Positions 1 to 7,730 of a stretch of DNA of 40,342 bases are shown here, one piece after another; position 1 is the first letter of the stretch, and each line of letters opens with the position of its first letter. The notes under the pieces were generated by a model that did no database searches, was not told the origin of the DNA, and saw only the letters and a program-made list of their open reading frames with translations. This DNA comes from an uncultured Colwellia sp. (lineage in GTDB: Bacteria; Pseudomonadota; Gammaproteobacteria; Enterobacterales; Alteromonadaceae), in contig CAJXRC010000015.1 of the NCBI GenBank assembly GCA_913058405.1, positions 1 through 40,342 of the forward strand, given 5' to 3'. A program made the position numbers and the translations under genes.

Positions 1-50
1 TACGAGATCTAGTACGGTCTCGTGGGCTCGGAGATGTGTATAAGAGACAG
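1..50 (+). other. Residual Nextera i7 sequencing adapter
   Basis: The first 50 bases are not biological. They read as the tail of the Illumina P7 oligo (TACGAGAT), an 8-base index CTAGTACG, the i7 linker GTCTCGTGGGCTCGG and the Tn5 mosaic end AGATGTGTATAAGAGACAG. The index is the one I know as Nextera N702. The exact reverse complement closes the window at 40293-40342. Genomic sequence begins at about 51. Confidence 0.98.
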
Positions 51-98
51 GAGTTCCTCAAACGTCCTGAAACACACATCTTCAAGTAGCTTGGGTAT
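51..98 (+). repeat. Truncated right end of a dispersed inverted-repeat element
   Basis: The segment CTGAAACACACATCTTCAAG followed by TAGCTTGGGTATA matches the right ends of the elements at 29602-29867 and 37632-37966 (CTCAAACACTCTGAAAC..GCATCTTG..GGGTATA pattern). It is also the reverse complement of the left end of the element at 14296. Only the terminal 48 bases remain because the contig starts inside the element, so a multi-copy repeat probably ended the assembly here. Confidence 0.7.
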
Positions 99-250
99 AA
101 GTAAAGGACTAAGCTAATTCAACTATAGACCACATCACATCATAATTTTTAAAATTTCCATAAGCACTAACTGGTGGTTTCACATTATGGAATGCAGTGC
201 TAGTTAATAAGGCTCTAAATAAAGCTCCCTTCCCTCAAAAAACGCAAAAA

Positions 251-294
251 AAAGACCAAGCTAAATGAATACCAAAAGGTATAGCTTGGTCTTT
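251..294 (-). terminator. Rho-independent terminator of the S9 peptidase gene
   Basis: Perfect 13-bp stem: AAAGACCAAGCTA (251-263) pairs with TAGCTTGGTCTTT (282-294) across an 18-nt loop. A run of A's just before the left arm (245-253) becomes a U tract on the minus strand. It lies about 70 nt beyond the peptidase stop codon. A weaker T-rich tail on the plus strand could make it bidirectional. Confidence 0.85.
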
Positions 295-362
295 GCTTTT
301 ATAGCCGTTAGTAGTTAAATAACGTAAAGATACGATTTGTTACCTTACTAAATCTCGTTGTT

Positions 363-2444
363 CTACTCAGCTGCCTTGGTCTTATATTTTTCAAACCACG
401 CAAGAGTATGCTCAATTTTAGTAATCATTCTCGATGGTTTTCCCGCGATACCATGAGGCGAGCCTGGTACTTTGACTAACACAGTATCAACCTTTCTTAA
501 TTTCAGCGCTTGATAGAACTGCTCAGTTTGCGCCATTGGTGTACGTAAATCTTCTTCACCTGTCATCAACATAGTTGGTGTTGTAACGTTACCTACTAAT
601 GACATTGGAGAACGCTTCCAATAATGTTCAACGTGTTCCCATGGCATTCCAGGGAATTGTGTCGGTATTTGCCCTAAACCACTATCCGCAGTTAGCACTT
701 TACTTAACCAGTTAATAACCGGTTTAACCACTACAGCGGCAGAAAAACGATCGGTTAAGCCAATAGCATAAGCCGTTGCAATACCGCCAGCAGAGCCGCC
801 AGCAATAAACAAATTATTTTCATCAATAAAGCCCAAGCCCAACATAGCATCAACACCTGAGTTATGATCGGCAAAATCTTCTTTCGAACTGTATTTATAC
901 TTCAATAACATGGCAAAACGCTCGCCGTAAGAACTACTACCGCGATGGTTATCATAAAACACCACATAACCTTGCGCTGCAAAGCGTTGAAGTTCAGCAG
1001 AGAAATGTGGGCCGTAAGCTAAGTGTGGACCACCATGGATCTCTAAAATAAGGGGATACTTTTTCTTAGGGTCGAAGTTTGGAGGGGTAACGTACCAACC
1101 CTGAATAGGCTCATCATCAAATGATGATTTATAATTAATTTCAGTGACTTTACCTAGGTTTTTATGTGCCAATAAATCTTCATTTAATTGTGTTAGTTTA
1201 ACAATTTTTTTACGGGTGTTAATAACTGCAACATCTGCTGGACGTGAACTACTACCTTGCGTAAAGGCCATATAACCTTCACTTGAGGCGGTAAAACCAC
1301 CACTGATATAAGGACGACCAATGCTACTTCCTACTAGAGTATCCGTTAAGTCTTTAACTTTACCTTTGGTTGAGATAGTCGCCAATTTACGCTTACCAAA
1401 ATCATCATAAGTCATCGCTAACAACGAGCTTGATAACCATTGTGGGTCTTGGACAGAGCGGTCAAAATCACTCGCAATCTCACTCGTTTTTTTAGACTTC
1501 CAATCCATAATATTTAATTTGGCATTACGATAAGGGTTCAATGCGTTAGAAGTCGACAAAAAGGCAAGTTTCTCACCATTTTCAGAAAACACAGGATTAA
1601 ATTCTTTACCCGGTGTAGAAGTTAATTGCGTTAGCTCACCATCTTTTACCATCACTTTAAATAAATCACCTTCAAGTGATTTATATTCCCAATCTGAAAT
1701 ACGATTTGCTGAAAAAACGATAGCATCACTTTTTTTATTCCAAGCAAGCTTTCCTTTATGATGAAAATTCCCTTGAGTGATCTGACGTGGAGTACCACCC
1801 TCACTAGGTAAAACAAAAATATGTTTGTAACCCGGTTTAAGCAATCCACGGCCATCTGCTTGATAATATGCTTGATCAATAACAACGACAGGTTTTGACC
1901 ATTTAGCCCCTTTAGGCTTTTTAGGCATGTTGGCAATAACCGTTCTTTTATCGGCAACAAGTTGTGTAAACGCCAGCCATTTTCCATCTGGCGACCAAGT
2001 TAAACTGCTCACACCGCCTTGCACTTGGCTAACTAAAGCTGTGCGATTTTGTTTAAGGTAATGCACGTGTATTTGATAACTGCCGGTTAAATTACTGACA
2101 AAGGCAATTTTTTCGCCATCAGCTGACCAACGTGGTTGTGAATATTGTTTGTCATCAGAAAAAAGTGGTAACTGCTTTTTACTGTCAACATCAACCAACC
2201 ATAAGTTTTTGTTTTTATCATCAGTCATAATATTGTTTGAATTTCTGATATAAACAATTTTTTCGCCATCTGGAGATATTTGCGGATCGCTGGCATATTC
2301 CAGTGAAAAAATATCTTTAGCTTCAAAGAGGTTACTAGCCCCTGTACTACTAGCAACAGTGGTATTTGCCACCGTTATGAAAGGTGTCGCTAGAACACTA
2401 ACAGCAAAAGCTAATCGACAAGAAAAGCGAGAAAAAGAACGCAT
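363..2444 (-). CDS. S9 family prolyl oligopeptidase / acylaminoacyl-peptidase-like serine peptidase
   Basis: A 693-aa exported peptidase. Residues 1-30 form a signal peptide (hydrophobic LAFAVSVLATPFITV). Residues about 45-420 are WD40-like beta-propeller repeats, with recurring SPDGxxIxF-type strands (SPDGEKIVYI, SADGEKIAFV, SPDGKWLAFT, SENGEKLAFL). The C-terminal third is an alpha/beta-hydrolase peptidase S9 domain. The nucleophile elbow GGSAGG puts the catalytic serine at S551; D632 (GEEDLRTP) and H664 (GSPHGIAG) complete the triad. Members of the family cleave short peptides, often releasing N-terminal dipeptides or acylated residues, and the propeller restricts substrate size. It is probably periplasmic and used for peptide scavenging. 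It is monocistronic, with its own terminator at 251-294. Exact substrate class (dipeptidyl versus acylaminoacyl) cannot be read from sequence. Confidence 0.93.
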   Translation of the reverse strand: MRSFSRFSCRLAFAVSVLATPFITVANTTVASSTGASNLFEAKDIFSLEYASDPQISPDGEKIVYIRNSNNIMTDDKNKNLWLVDVDSKKQLPLFSDDKQYSQPRWSADGEKIAFVSNLTGSYQIHVHYLKQNRTALVSQVQGGVSSLTWSPDGKWLAFTQLVADKRTVIANMPKKPKGAKWSKPVVVIDQAYYQADGRGLLKPGYKHIFVLPSEGGTPRQITQGNFHHKGKLAWNKKSDAIVFSANRISDWEYKSLEGDLFKVMVKDGELTQLTSTPGKEFNPVFSENGEKLAFLSTSNALNPYRNAKLNIMDWKSKKTSEIASDFDRSVQDPQWLSSSLLAMTYDDFGKRKLATISTKGKVKDLTDTLVGSSIGRPYISGGFTASSEGYMAFTQGSSSRPADVAVINTRKKIVKLTQLNEDLLAHKNLGKVTEINYKSSFDDEPIQGWYVTPPNFDPKKKYPLILEIHGGPHLAYGPHFSAELQRFAAQGYVVFYDNHRGSSSYGERFAMLLKYKYSSKEDFADHNSGVDAMLGLGFIDENNLFIAGGSAGGIATAYAIGLTDRFSAAVVVKPVINWLSKVLTADSGLGQIPTQFPGMPWEHVEHYWKRSPMSLVGNVTTPTMLMTGEEDLRTPMAQTEQFYQALKLRKVDTVLVKVPGSPHGIAGKPSRMITKIEHTLAWFEKYKTKAAE

Positions 2445-2646
2445 TGGTTTACTCCAATATAAAAGTGAGCGTTAAGGCTGGCTCACCGAATGATGAATAA
2501 CAATCTATTATTGTATACAAAATATTTTAAATGCACAGGTCATTTACTGGCTTTTGTCTTATATCTTGGTGAGTTAGTCGCAAGTGAAAGGTTAAATATC
2601 TTAAAAGACGATATTAATAGTTAAATTTTCAGTGTGATACACTCTT

Positions 2647-2652
2647 TATAAT
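2647..2652 (+). promoter_or_regulatory. Candidate -10 element of the creA-like gene
   Basis: A perfect TATAAT stands 36 nt before the start codon of the CreA-family gene. No convincing -35 hexamer is seen at 16-18 bp upstream, so this is a weak call based on position and consensus. Confidence 0.35.
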
Positions 2653-2687
2653 TTGCTTACCCAATATTTATTCTCCAAGGAAAATTC

Positions 2688-3167
2688 ATGAAAAAATTTA
2701 TGCTGGCCGTCGGTTTTTCAACGCTACTACTGGGCTGCTCTGATAATGAAGTCGGTGATGTTTCATTAGGTATGTTTACGCTCAAGGATATTAAACTAAA
2801 TACCTTAGTTGACCCGATAGTGCCGGGCGTTACTTGTCATATAGCAAGTGTTGAAGCGAATTTGAGCTTGTCTGATCCCAGTGATAGTTCAATCGCTTGT
2901 CGTCAAACAGGTGAAATCACCTCAGCTATGATCGCTCAAATAGATAAAAGTAAATCTGGCGAAGTGGTCTTTAAAAAATCAAAAAGCATCTTTTTTAAAA
3001 CCATGAAAGTAAGACGTATTTATGACGCCCAAAATCAAACATTGATGTATTTGTCTTACGCGACCAAAGAAACATCAGGAAGTTTTAAGCATAGTCTTTC
3101 TACGGTTCCGTTATGGGGAACTAAAGCCTATACAGCACCACAAATCATCTTAAAAAATGATGGGTAA
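2688..3167 (+). CDS. creA: CreA family lipoprotein
   Basis: A 159-aa protein with a lipoprotein signal peptide; the lipobox LLLGC places the lipidated cysteine at residue 17, where E. coli CreA has an ordinary signal peptide. The body follows CreA closely: VDPxVPGVTCxI, a central ISCRQTGEI-like segment (here SIACRQTGEI), GEVVFKKSKSIFFKTMKVRRIYDA and YLSYATK. The function of CreA is not established; the name comes from its position in the E. coli creABCD locus, but no creBCD genes are next to it here. A good ribosome site (AAGGA) precedes the ATG. Assignment to the family is secure; role is unknown. Confidence 0.88.
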   Translation: MKKFMLAVGFSTLLLGCSDNEVGDVSLGMFTLKDIKLNTLVDPIVPGVTCHIASVEANLSLSDPSDSSIACRQTGEITSAMIAQIDKSKSGEVVFKKSKSIFFKTMKVRRIYDAQNQTLMYLSYATKETSGSFKHSLSTVPLWGTKAYTAPQIILKNDG

Positions 3168-3250
3168 ATCCGCTTTGAATACCGTAACGAAATAAGAAAG
3201 TTTAATTACTAAGTGGCTGGCTGCACATAATCATTAAAATAACTATTCAC

Positions 3251-3292
3251 CGATAATGAAATGATCACTGAACTCCACAGTGATCATTATCG
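3251..3292. terminator. Hairpin between convergent creA and lysE-like genes
   Basis: ATGATCACTG (3261-3270) pairs perfectly with CAGTGATCAT (3278-3287) over a 7-nt loop. The outer CGATA/TATCG pairs extend the stem after a 5-nt bulge. There is no long T tract, so factor-independent termination is only plausible. Its place between two converging genes supports a terminator role. Confidence 0.5.
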
Positions 3293-3338
3293 CTTATCAC
3301 AATCAACATAGAAGCCATTTTTGACTTAAACATGCTAA

Positions 3339-3971
3339 TTAAACTAAGCTGAGCTTTATAGCAATTAGCATCAATACAAATCCTGCTACTTTATCAACTT
3401 TTTGTTTTTGTCGATTGAAACGAGGCAATATGCTTGGGTGTGATAACAATAAAGCCACACCGCTGTACCAAATAAAATGTGCCAACACTATGATCAAGCC
3501 ATAACTTATTTGCATTATTATCGGGGTATCTATCGACACCACTTGCGTAAAAATACTTAAGAAGAAAATAGATGTTTTGGGGTTTAATATATTGCAAGTA
3601 AAGCCTAAACGTAATGCCACAAAAGCTGACATTTGAGTCGTTGAACTGCTTTGGTCTTTATTTAAACTCTCGCGTGTTGTTAATAACTGCCAAGCAATAT
3701 AAATAAGATAAGCCGCACCTAAATATTTGATTGCTGAAAATAACCATGGCGAATTTGCTATCACTACTGCTAATCCAGCAATAGAATAGCTGGCGTGAAT
3801 ACAAACAGATAAACACATACCTAAGCTCATATATAAACCTGCAAAACGGCCATTGTAGATGCTCGTACGTGTCACCATCACAAAATCAGCGCCGGGTAGC
3901 ATAGCCATAAAAATAGCAATTGTGCTCACCGCTATAATTTCTGCCATATAAGTATTTATTAACAATTCCAT
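3339..3971 (-). CDS. LysE family amino-acid exporter (RhtB/LeuE type)
   Basis: A 210-aa inner-membrane protein with about six hydrophobic segments. The family signature is clear near the N-terminus: MLPGADFVMVTRTSIYNGRFAGLYMSLG, which matches the PGPDxxxVxxxSLxxGRRAGxxxALG pattern of LysE/RhtB translocators with PGP changed to PGA. The middle has the usual ALRLGFTCNILNPK loop (NxxNPK) before the second helical bundle. Such proteins export amino acids or their analogues by proton exchange. A LysR gene is transcribed divergently 115 nt away, the standard arrangement for a regulator controlling its exporter. Substrate cannot be determined. Confidence 0.9.
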   Translation of the reverse strand: MELLINTYMAEIIAVSTIAIFMAMLPGADFVMVTRTSIYNGRFAGLYMSLGMCLSVCIHASYSIAGLAVVIANSPWLFSAIKYLGAAYLIYIAWQLLTTRESLNKDQSSSTTQMSAFVALRLGFTCNILNPKTSIFFLSIFTQVVSIDTPIIMQISYGLIIVLAHFIWYSGVALLLSHPSILPRFNRQKQKVDKVAGFVLMLIAIKLSLV

Positions 3972-4086
3972 ATTTACCTCTTACAATTTTAAGTTTGCTC
4001 GCAGCAACTCATTTATTACTATGCAACTATGTTAATATATGATTTATTTTAAACAATACAGTTAATTGACAAAGGACTTGTGCCTC

Positions 4087-5013
4087 ATGAACACAAATAA
4101 ATTAATCCCTTTATTATCTGATATGGCTATTTTTGTCACTGTGGTCGAGCAAGGAAACTTTAGTAAGACAGCAAAAAAACTTGGGGTCACACCTTCAGCA
4201 GTGAGCCGTCAGATTAGTAGGTTAGAAGATGCGTTAGGCATCAAACTATTGCAGCGTACTACAAGGCAACTGGCGTTAACGGAGTCAGGTAAGTTAACCT
4301 TTGATTATTGTAAACAGATGGTTGAGTCTGCGGATCAAGCAGTTAATGCCAGTCGCTCTGCAACATCGACGGTTAGTGGGCTGTTGCGAGTATCAGCGCC
4401 AAAATCACTTGCGAACAAGGTGTTACGACCACTATTTGTTGAATTTTTAAAATGCTATCCGGACATTCAGTTACACTTAAAAGTAACCGACCGTATTTTA
4501 GATCCTATTCATGACGGTGTTGATTTCTTGATTCATATTAATGATTACCCGATTGAAGCCTTAGTAAATATTAAAATTGGTCGCGTTGAACAGGTTTTAT
4601 GTGCCAGCCCTGAGTTCCTAAAAAGTCATACACCACCAACACACCCCGATGATTTAAAATATTTATCATGTATTTGTTTAGGCGAAAACATGGTCGATAA
4701 CCGTTGGCGCTTTATTAATGAAAATCAACAAACAACCGTACAAGTGGCAGGTTCATATCTACTTAACCACAGTGACATGCGTCGAGATGCGATAGAACAG
4801 GGTTTTGGTATAGGGCCATTGCCGGATTATATCGCGCAACAGGGTATTAAAACGGGGAAGCTCATTCCATTATTGGAAGGTTGGCAATTAACAGGGAGTT
4901 ACCAAGGTGATATTTGTTTACAGTATGTACAAAGTAAATACCTACCTAATAAAAACCGTGTGTTTATCGATTTTATGAAACAAAAGTTACTTATAATCCA
5001 GCCTGATTCGTAA
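4087..5013 (+). CDS. LysR family transcriptional regulator, divergent from the LysE exporter
   Basis: A DNA-binding regulator of 308 aa from the ATG at 4087. An in-frame TTG at 4066 would add seven residues, but AAAGGAC at 4071-4077 sits about 10 nt before the ATG and there is no ribosome site ahead of the TTG, so 4087 is preferred. The N-terminal winged helix-turn-helix is typical (MAIFVTVVEQGNFSKTAKKLG, then SAVSRQISRLEDALG, LLQRTTRQLALTESG). The C-terminal two-thirds is a periplasmic-binding-like effector domain of the CrgA/AaeR-like subgroup (RVSAPKSLANKVLRPLFVEFL, DFLIHIND). Likely ligand: an amino acid or analogue exported by the divergent gene (inference). Confidence 0.93.
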   Translation: MNTNKLIPLLSDMAIFVTVVEQGNFSKTAKKLGVTPSAVSRQISRLEDALGIKLLQRTTRQLALTESGKLTFDYCKQMVESADQAVNASRSATSTVSGLLRVSAPKSLANKVLRPLFVEFLKCYPDIQLHLKVTDRILDPIHDGVDFLIHINDYPIEALVNIKIGRVEQVLCASPEFLKSHTPPTHPDDLKYLSCICLGENMVDNRWRFINENQQTTVQVAGSYLLNHSDMRRDAIEQGFGIGPLPDYIAQQGIKTGKLIPLLEGWQLTGSYQGDICLQYVQSKYLPNKNRVFIDFMKQKLLIIQPDS

Positions 5014-5061
5014 GTGGTGGTTAGGGTCTGCTTTATTGTTTAATGAGTGATCATGATGAAA

Positions 5062-6381
5062 TTACGCTTTGGGTAAGATCACATTAAATTGAGCGCCTTG
5101 TAACTCAGCTGAGTTTTCAATAATAATCTCGCCGTGGTGCCACTCAACAATTCGCTTAACGATGGCAAGGCCCATTCCGTAGCCTTTCACTTTTTTCTCC
5201 GTACTTTCTCCGCGAATAAAAGGTTTAAGAATTTTTTCCCTTTGATCTGCTGGGATCCCAGGTCCATTGTCAGCAACCGTTATAACAATAGTACTGTCTT
5301 GCGCTATTATTTTAACCGCTATTTTTCCTTTACAATACTGATGGGCGTTTTGTAATAAATTACTCATCAAAATCATCAAATAGGAGAGATCACCATCAAC
5401 GAATACCGCTTGCTTTGGTGCATCAAAAGTTAGTTGAACATCATCCTGACTTTTGTTTTTAATACAAGTCGCCGTCAGTGCTGAAAAATCAACTGGCGCT
5501 TTATTTATAGTAATTAAGGTTTGATCTAAACGCGCATAACTCAATAAGCTCTCTACCAAATCGACCATTTCATCAACGTTATCACTAATGCGCTGTTCAA
5601 AACGTTTTCGCAAGACAGGGTCATCTTCTTCTTGAATGGTATCAATGCCAAAGCGGATACGTGCAAGCGGTGTGCGTAAATCATGAGAAACGGCACTACT
5701 AAGCAGTTTTATATCAGTCACTAAATCATCGATACGCTGCGCCATGCGATTGAACTCTAATTCTAAATCACGAATATACGAAATAGAGCCAACATCAATA
5801 CGTTGGTTTAGATTACCTTCACCAAATGACTTGGCCGTTTGACGCAAAGTCATTAACCTTCTCATTAGCGGATAAAGCCAAAGCAACATTAATAACAGTA
5901 CGGCTAGATAAAATAGACTGGTCAGTAAAATGGGTAAAAATGAGTTATTTTGATGAACCGTTACCGGGGGAGTTGTGAGCACTAAAAGTTCATCCGTAGC
6001 TGGCAGGTAAAAATGCATGGCGATACTATCATCGGTTTCAAGTAATAACGGCTGCCCTGCGACTAAGTCGGTGAGTAAAGGTTGCGGTAGGGGGAAATTC
6101 GTTAACGGTTTCAAACGTAATGACAATGTCCTTTCACTCGGCCATTGTTGGATAAATTCTTGACGATTATCAATACCAGAGAGTGCGATTGATAAGTGAG
6201 TGCCTACTTGCTCTAACGTATCAATGACACTCTGCTGGCCACTCGTTTCTTGATTTGACTGCGTAGCACTTTGATCAAGGTTTTGGTTGAGGTATTGGTT
6301 ATAAATACCATCAAACATCCAACCTAAACCTATGGTTGCGATAAGCACCACGGCGACTAATGAAAGTGTCAAATTACGCAT
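5062..6381 (-). CDS. RstB-like sensor histidine kinase
   Basis: A 439-aa inner-membrane sensor. Transmembrane helix 1 lies at about 5-23, a periplasmic sensing domain at about 27-145 and helix 2 at about 148-170. A HAMP domain follows at about 171-223. The HisKA dimerisation helix carries the phospho-acceptor H233 in SAVSHDLRTPLARIRF. The ATPase domain shows an N box (NLLQNAHQY), G1 DNGPGIP and G2 GYGMGLAIV. The layout and phospho-acceptor region are those of RstB-type kinases. The gene is 59 nt downstream of its response regulator and transcribed in the same direction. The signal is unknown; the neighbouring envelope proteins suggest envelope or ion stress. RstB assignment is by resemblance, so no symbol is given. 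Confidence 0.93.
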   Translation of the reverse strand: MRNLTLSLVAVVLIATIGLGWMFDGIYNQYLNQNLDQSATQSNQETSGQQSVIDTLEQVGTHLSIALSGIDNRQEFIQQWPSERTLSLRLKPLTNFPLPQPLLTDLVAGQPLLLETDDSIAMHFYLPATDELLVLTTPPVTVHQNNSFLPILLTSLFYLAVLLLMLLWLYPLMRRLMTLRQTAKSFGEGNLNQRIDVGSISYIRDLELEFNRMAQRIDDLVTDIKLLSSAVSHDLRTPLARIRFGIDTIQEEDDPVLRKRFEQRISDNVDEMVDLVESLLSYARLDQTLITINKAPVDFSALTATCIKNKSQDDVQLTFDAPKQAVFVDGDLSYLMILMSNLLQNAHQYCKGKIAVKIIAQDSTIVITVADNGPGIPADQREKILKPFIRGESTEKKVKGYGMGLAIVKRIVEWHHGEIIIENSAELQGAQFNVILPKA

Positions 6382-6440
6382 TAAGTTTACCTAGTAATAT
6401 TAAGAAGAAGGCCGTTAGGTTTTATTATAAAAAATTATAC

Positions 6441-7187
6441 TTACCAGACATCATTAGCAAATAAATAACCTTTGCCCCAAATCGTTTTGATACGAAAAGG
6501 CTCTGATGAATCATCTTTTAGCTTTTTACGTAACCTTGAAATGCGTAAATCAATAGAACGATCAAAACCATCATAATCAAAACCACGAAAATGACTGACC
6601 AACTCTTTTCTCGACACAACCTGCCCAGCTTTTGTGGCAAGAAACCATAAAACATCAAATTCATTAGAGGAGACTTTGATCGACTCGCCGTCCAGAGTAA
6701 CGCTTCGGGCTTGTTCACTAATGACCAAACCGCTAAATTTTAATACGCCTTTGGATTCAAGTTCGTCATCCGTTAACTGCTGAACCTTACTTTTATCTGC
6801 TGTTCTAGATTTATCTTCTCGACGAAGTAACCCTCGAATACGGGCTAATAATACTCTGGCTCTCACGGGTTTAGTAATATAATCATCGGCTCCCATTTCA
6901 AGCCCAAGCACTTCATCAATTTCTTCATCACGTGCGGTGATCATAATAATAGGGTTATCAAAGGTGGCTCGCACTGTTTTACAAACGTCGAGCCCATCCA
7001 TGCCTGGCAACATGCCATCAAGTAAGACAATATCCGGATTGAGAGATTGTATAAGATCAACTGCATCATCACCGCGATGGCAAGTAGTAACCTTAAATTC
7101 ACGTCCTATTAAATAATCAGCAATCCACTCAGCGAGATCAATATCATCTTCTACCAATAAAATATGCGGTCTCGCTTGTGCTGTCAT
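6441..7187 (-). CDS. RstA-like OmpR-family response regulator
   Basis: A 248-aa two-domain regulator. The receiver domain (about 7-120) has the acidic pocket E13 D14 D15, phospho-acceptor D57 (LLDGMLPGMDG), T84 and K106 (TKPVRARVLLARIRGLLRR). The KPVRARVLLARIR stretch is characteristic of the RstA branch. The C-terminal winged helix (about 150-245) carries SSNEFDVLWFLATKAGQVVSRKEL and the wing RSIDLRISRLRKKL. GAGGA precedes the start. It pairs with the kinase downstream. The likely target is the mipA-like/DUF3019 operon immediately upstream, which has an RstA-box-like site at 8920-8933 (inference). Confidence 0.94.
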   Translation of the reverse strand: MTAQARPHILLVEDDIDLAEWIADYLIGREFKVTTCHRGDDAVDLIQSLNPDIVLLDGMLPGMDGLDVCKTVRATFDNPIIMITARDEEIDEVLGLEMGADDYITKPVRARVLLARIRGLLRREDKSRTADKSKVQQLTDDELESKGVLKFSGLVISEQARSVTLDGESIKVSSNEFDVLWFLATKAGQVVSRKELVSHFRGFDYDGFDRSIDLRISRLRKKLKDDSSEPFRIKTIWGKGYLFANDVW

Positions 7188-7223
7188 TAACGCATTCCTC
7201 TACTCAAAACAATAATTACTCTT

Positions 7224-7253
7224 GCCATAACTTCTATTATCAGAAGCTATGGC
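7224..7253. terminator. Hairpin between the DUF3019 gene and the response regulator gene
   Basis: GCCATAACTTCT (7224-7235) pairs with AGAAGCTATGGC (7242-7253) with one mismatch and a 6-nt loop. It lies 25 nt beyond the DUF3019 stop codon and 37 nt before the response regulator start. No U tract follows on the minus strand, so it may attenuate rather than fully stop transcription from the envelope genes into the two-component genes. Confidence 0.45.
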
Positions 7254-7277
7254 TAAAAGTAAACTTAAAAGGTAAAA

Positions 7278-7718
7278 CTAAAAGATACGCCATGACTTTC
7301 TTGGCTGACCTTTTTTCTTGTGTACCCATGCCATTTTTACTACCGCAGTGGCAACAGATAAACTTTCATTCTGACGCCTTAACGAAAATTCCAAATTGAC
7401 CTTACTATCAAATGATTTTTTCATTTCACCCACAGAACTATTTATCCAACAATTGAGTGCTTTAGATTCCCCTGAGGTATATAAGCAATAATTGCCCGGC
7501 GTATCAACTTGCCAACTTAACTCGACAGAAACATAACAAGCCTGACCTTGGCGCATAGCAACACATTGCTCAGGACTTACCTTCATGCTAGCTTGAATAT
7601 CGGTTGCATTCGCCACTGAACTTATTACCAGTAATAACATTAATAAGCAGGACGTTTTTATTTGTAAAAGCAGTCTTTGTAACCGCTTTTTAATTTTAGT
7701 AAGCTTTTTAGCGTGCAT
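7278..7718 (-). CDS. DUF3019 family periplasmic protein
   Basis: A 146-aa protein with a positively charged N-terminus and a signal peptide ending near ANA (residues 36-38). The mature part has the DUF3019 pattern: MKVSPEQCVAMRQGQACYVSVELSWQ, then YCLY and LNCW, giving four cysteines (C52, C61, C78, C90) probably joined as two disulfides. The fold appears to be a small beta sandwich. Function is not known. In Alteromonadales these proteins are usually next to MipA/OmpV-like genes and an RstAB-like pair, as here (established co-occurrence from memory). The gene begins 12 nt after the mipA-like gene ends, so the two form an operon. Confidence 0.85.
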   Translation of the reverse strand: MHAKKLTKIKKRLQRLLLQIKTSCLLMLLLVISSVANATDIQASMKVSPEQCVAMRQGQACYVSVELSWQVDTPGNYCLYTSGESKALNCWINSSVGEMKKSFDSKVNLEFSLRRQNESLSVATAVVKMAWVHKKKGQPRKSWRIF

Positions 7719-7730
7719 AATGATGCTCCC

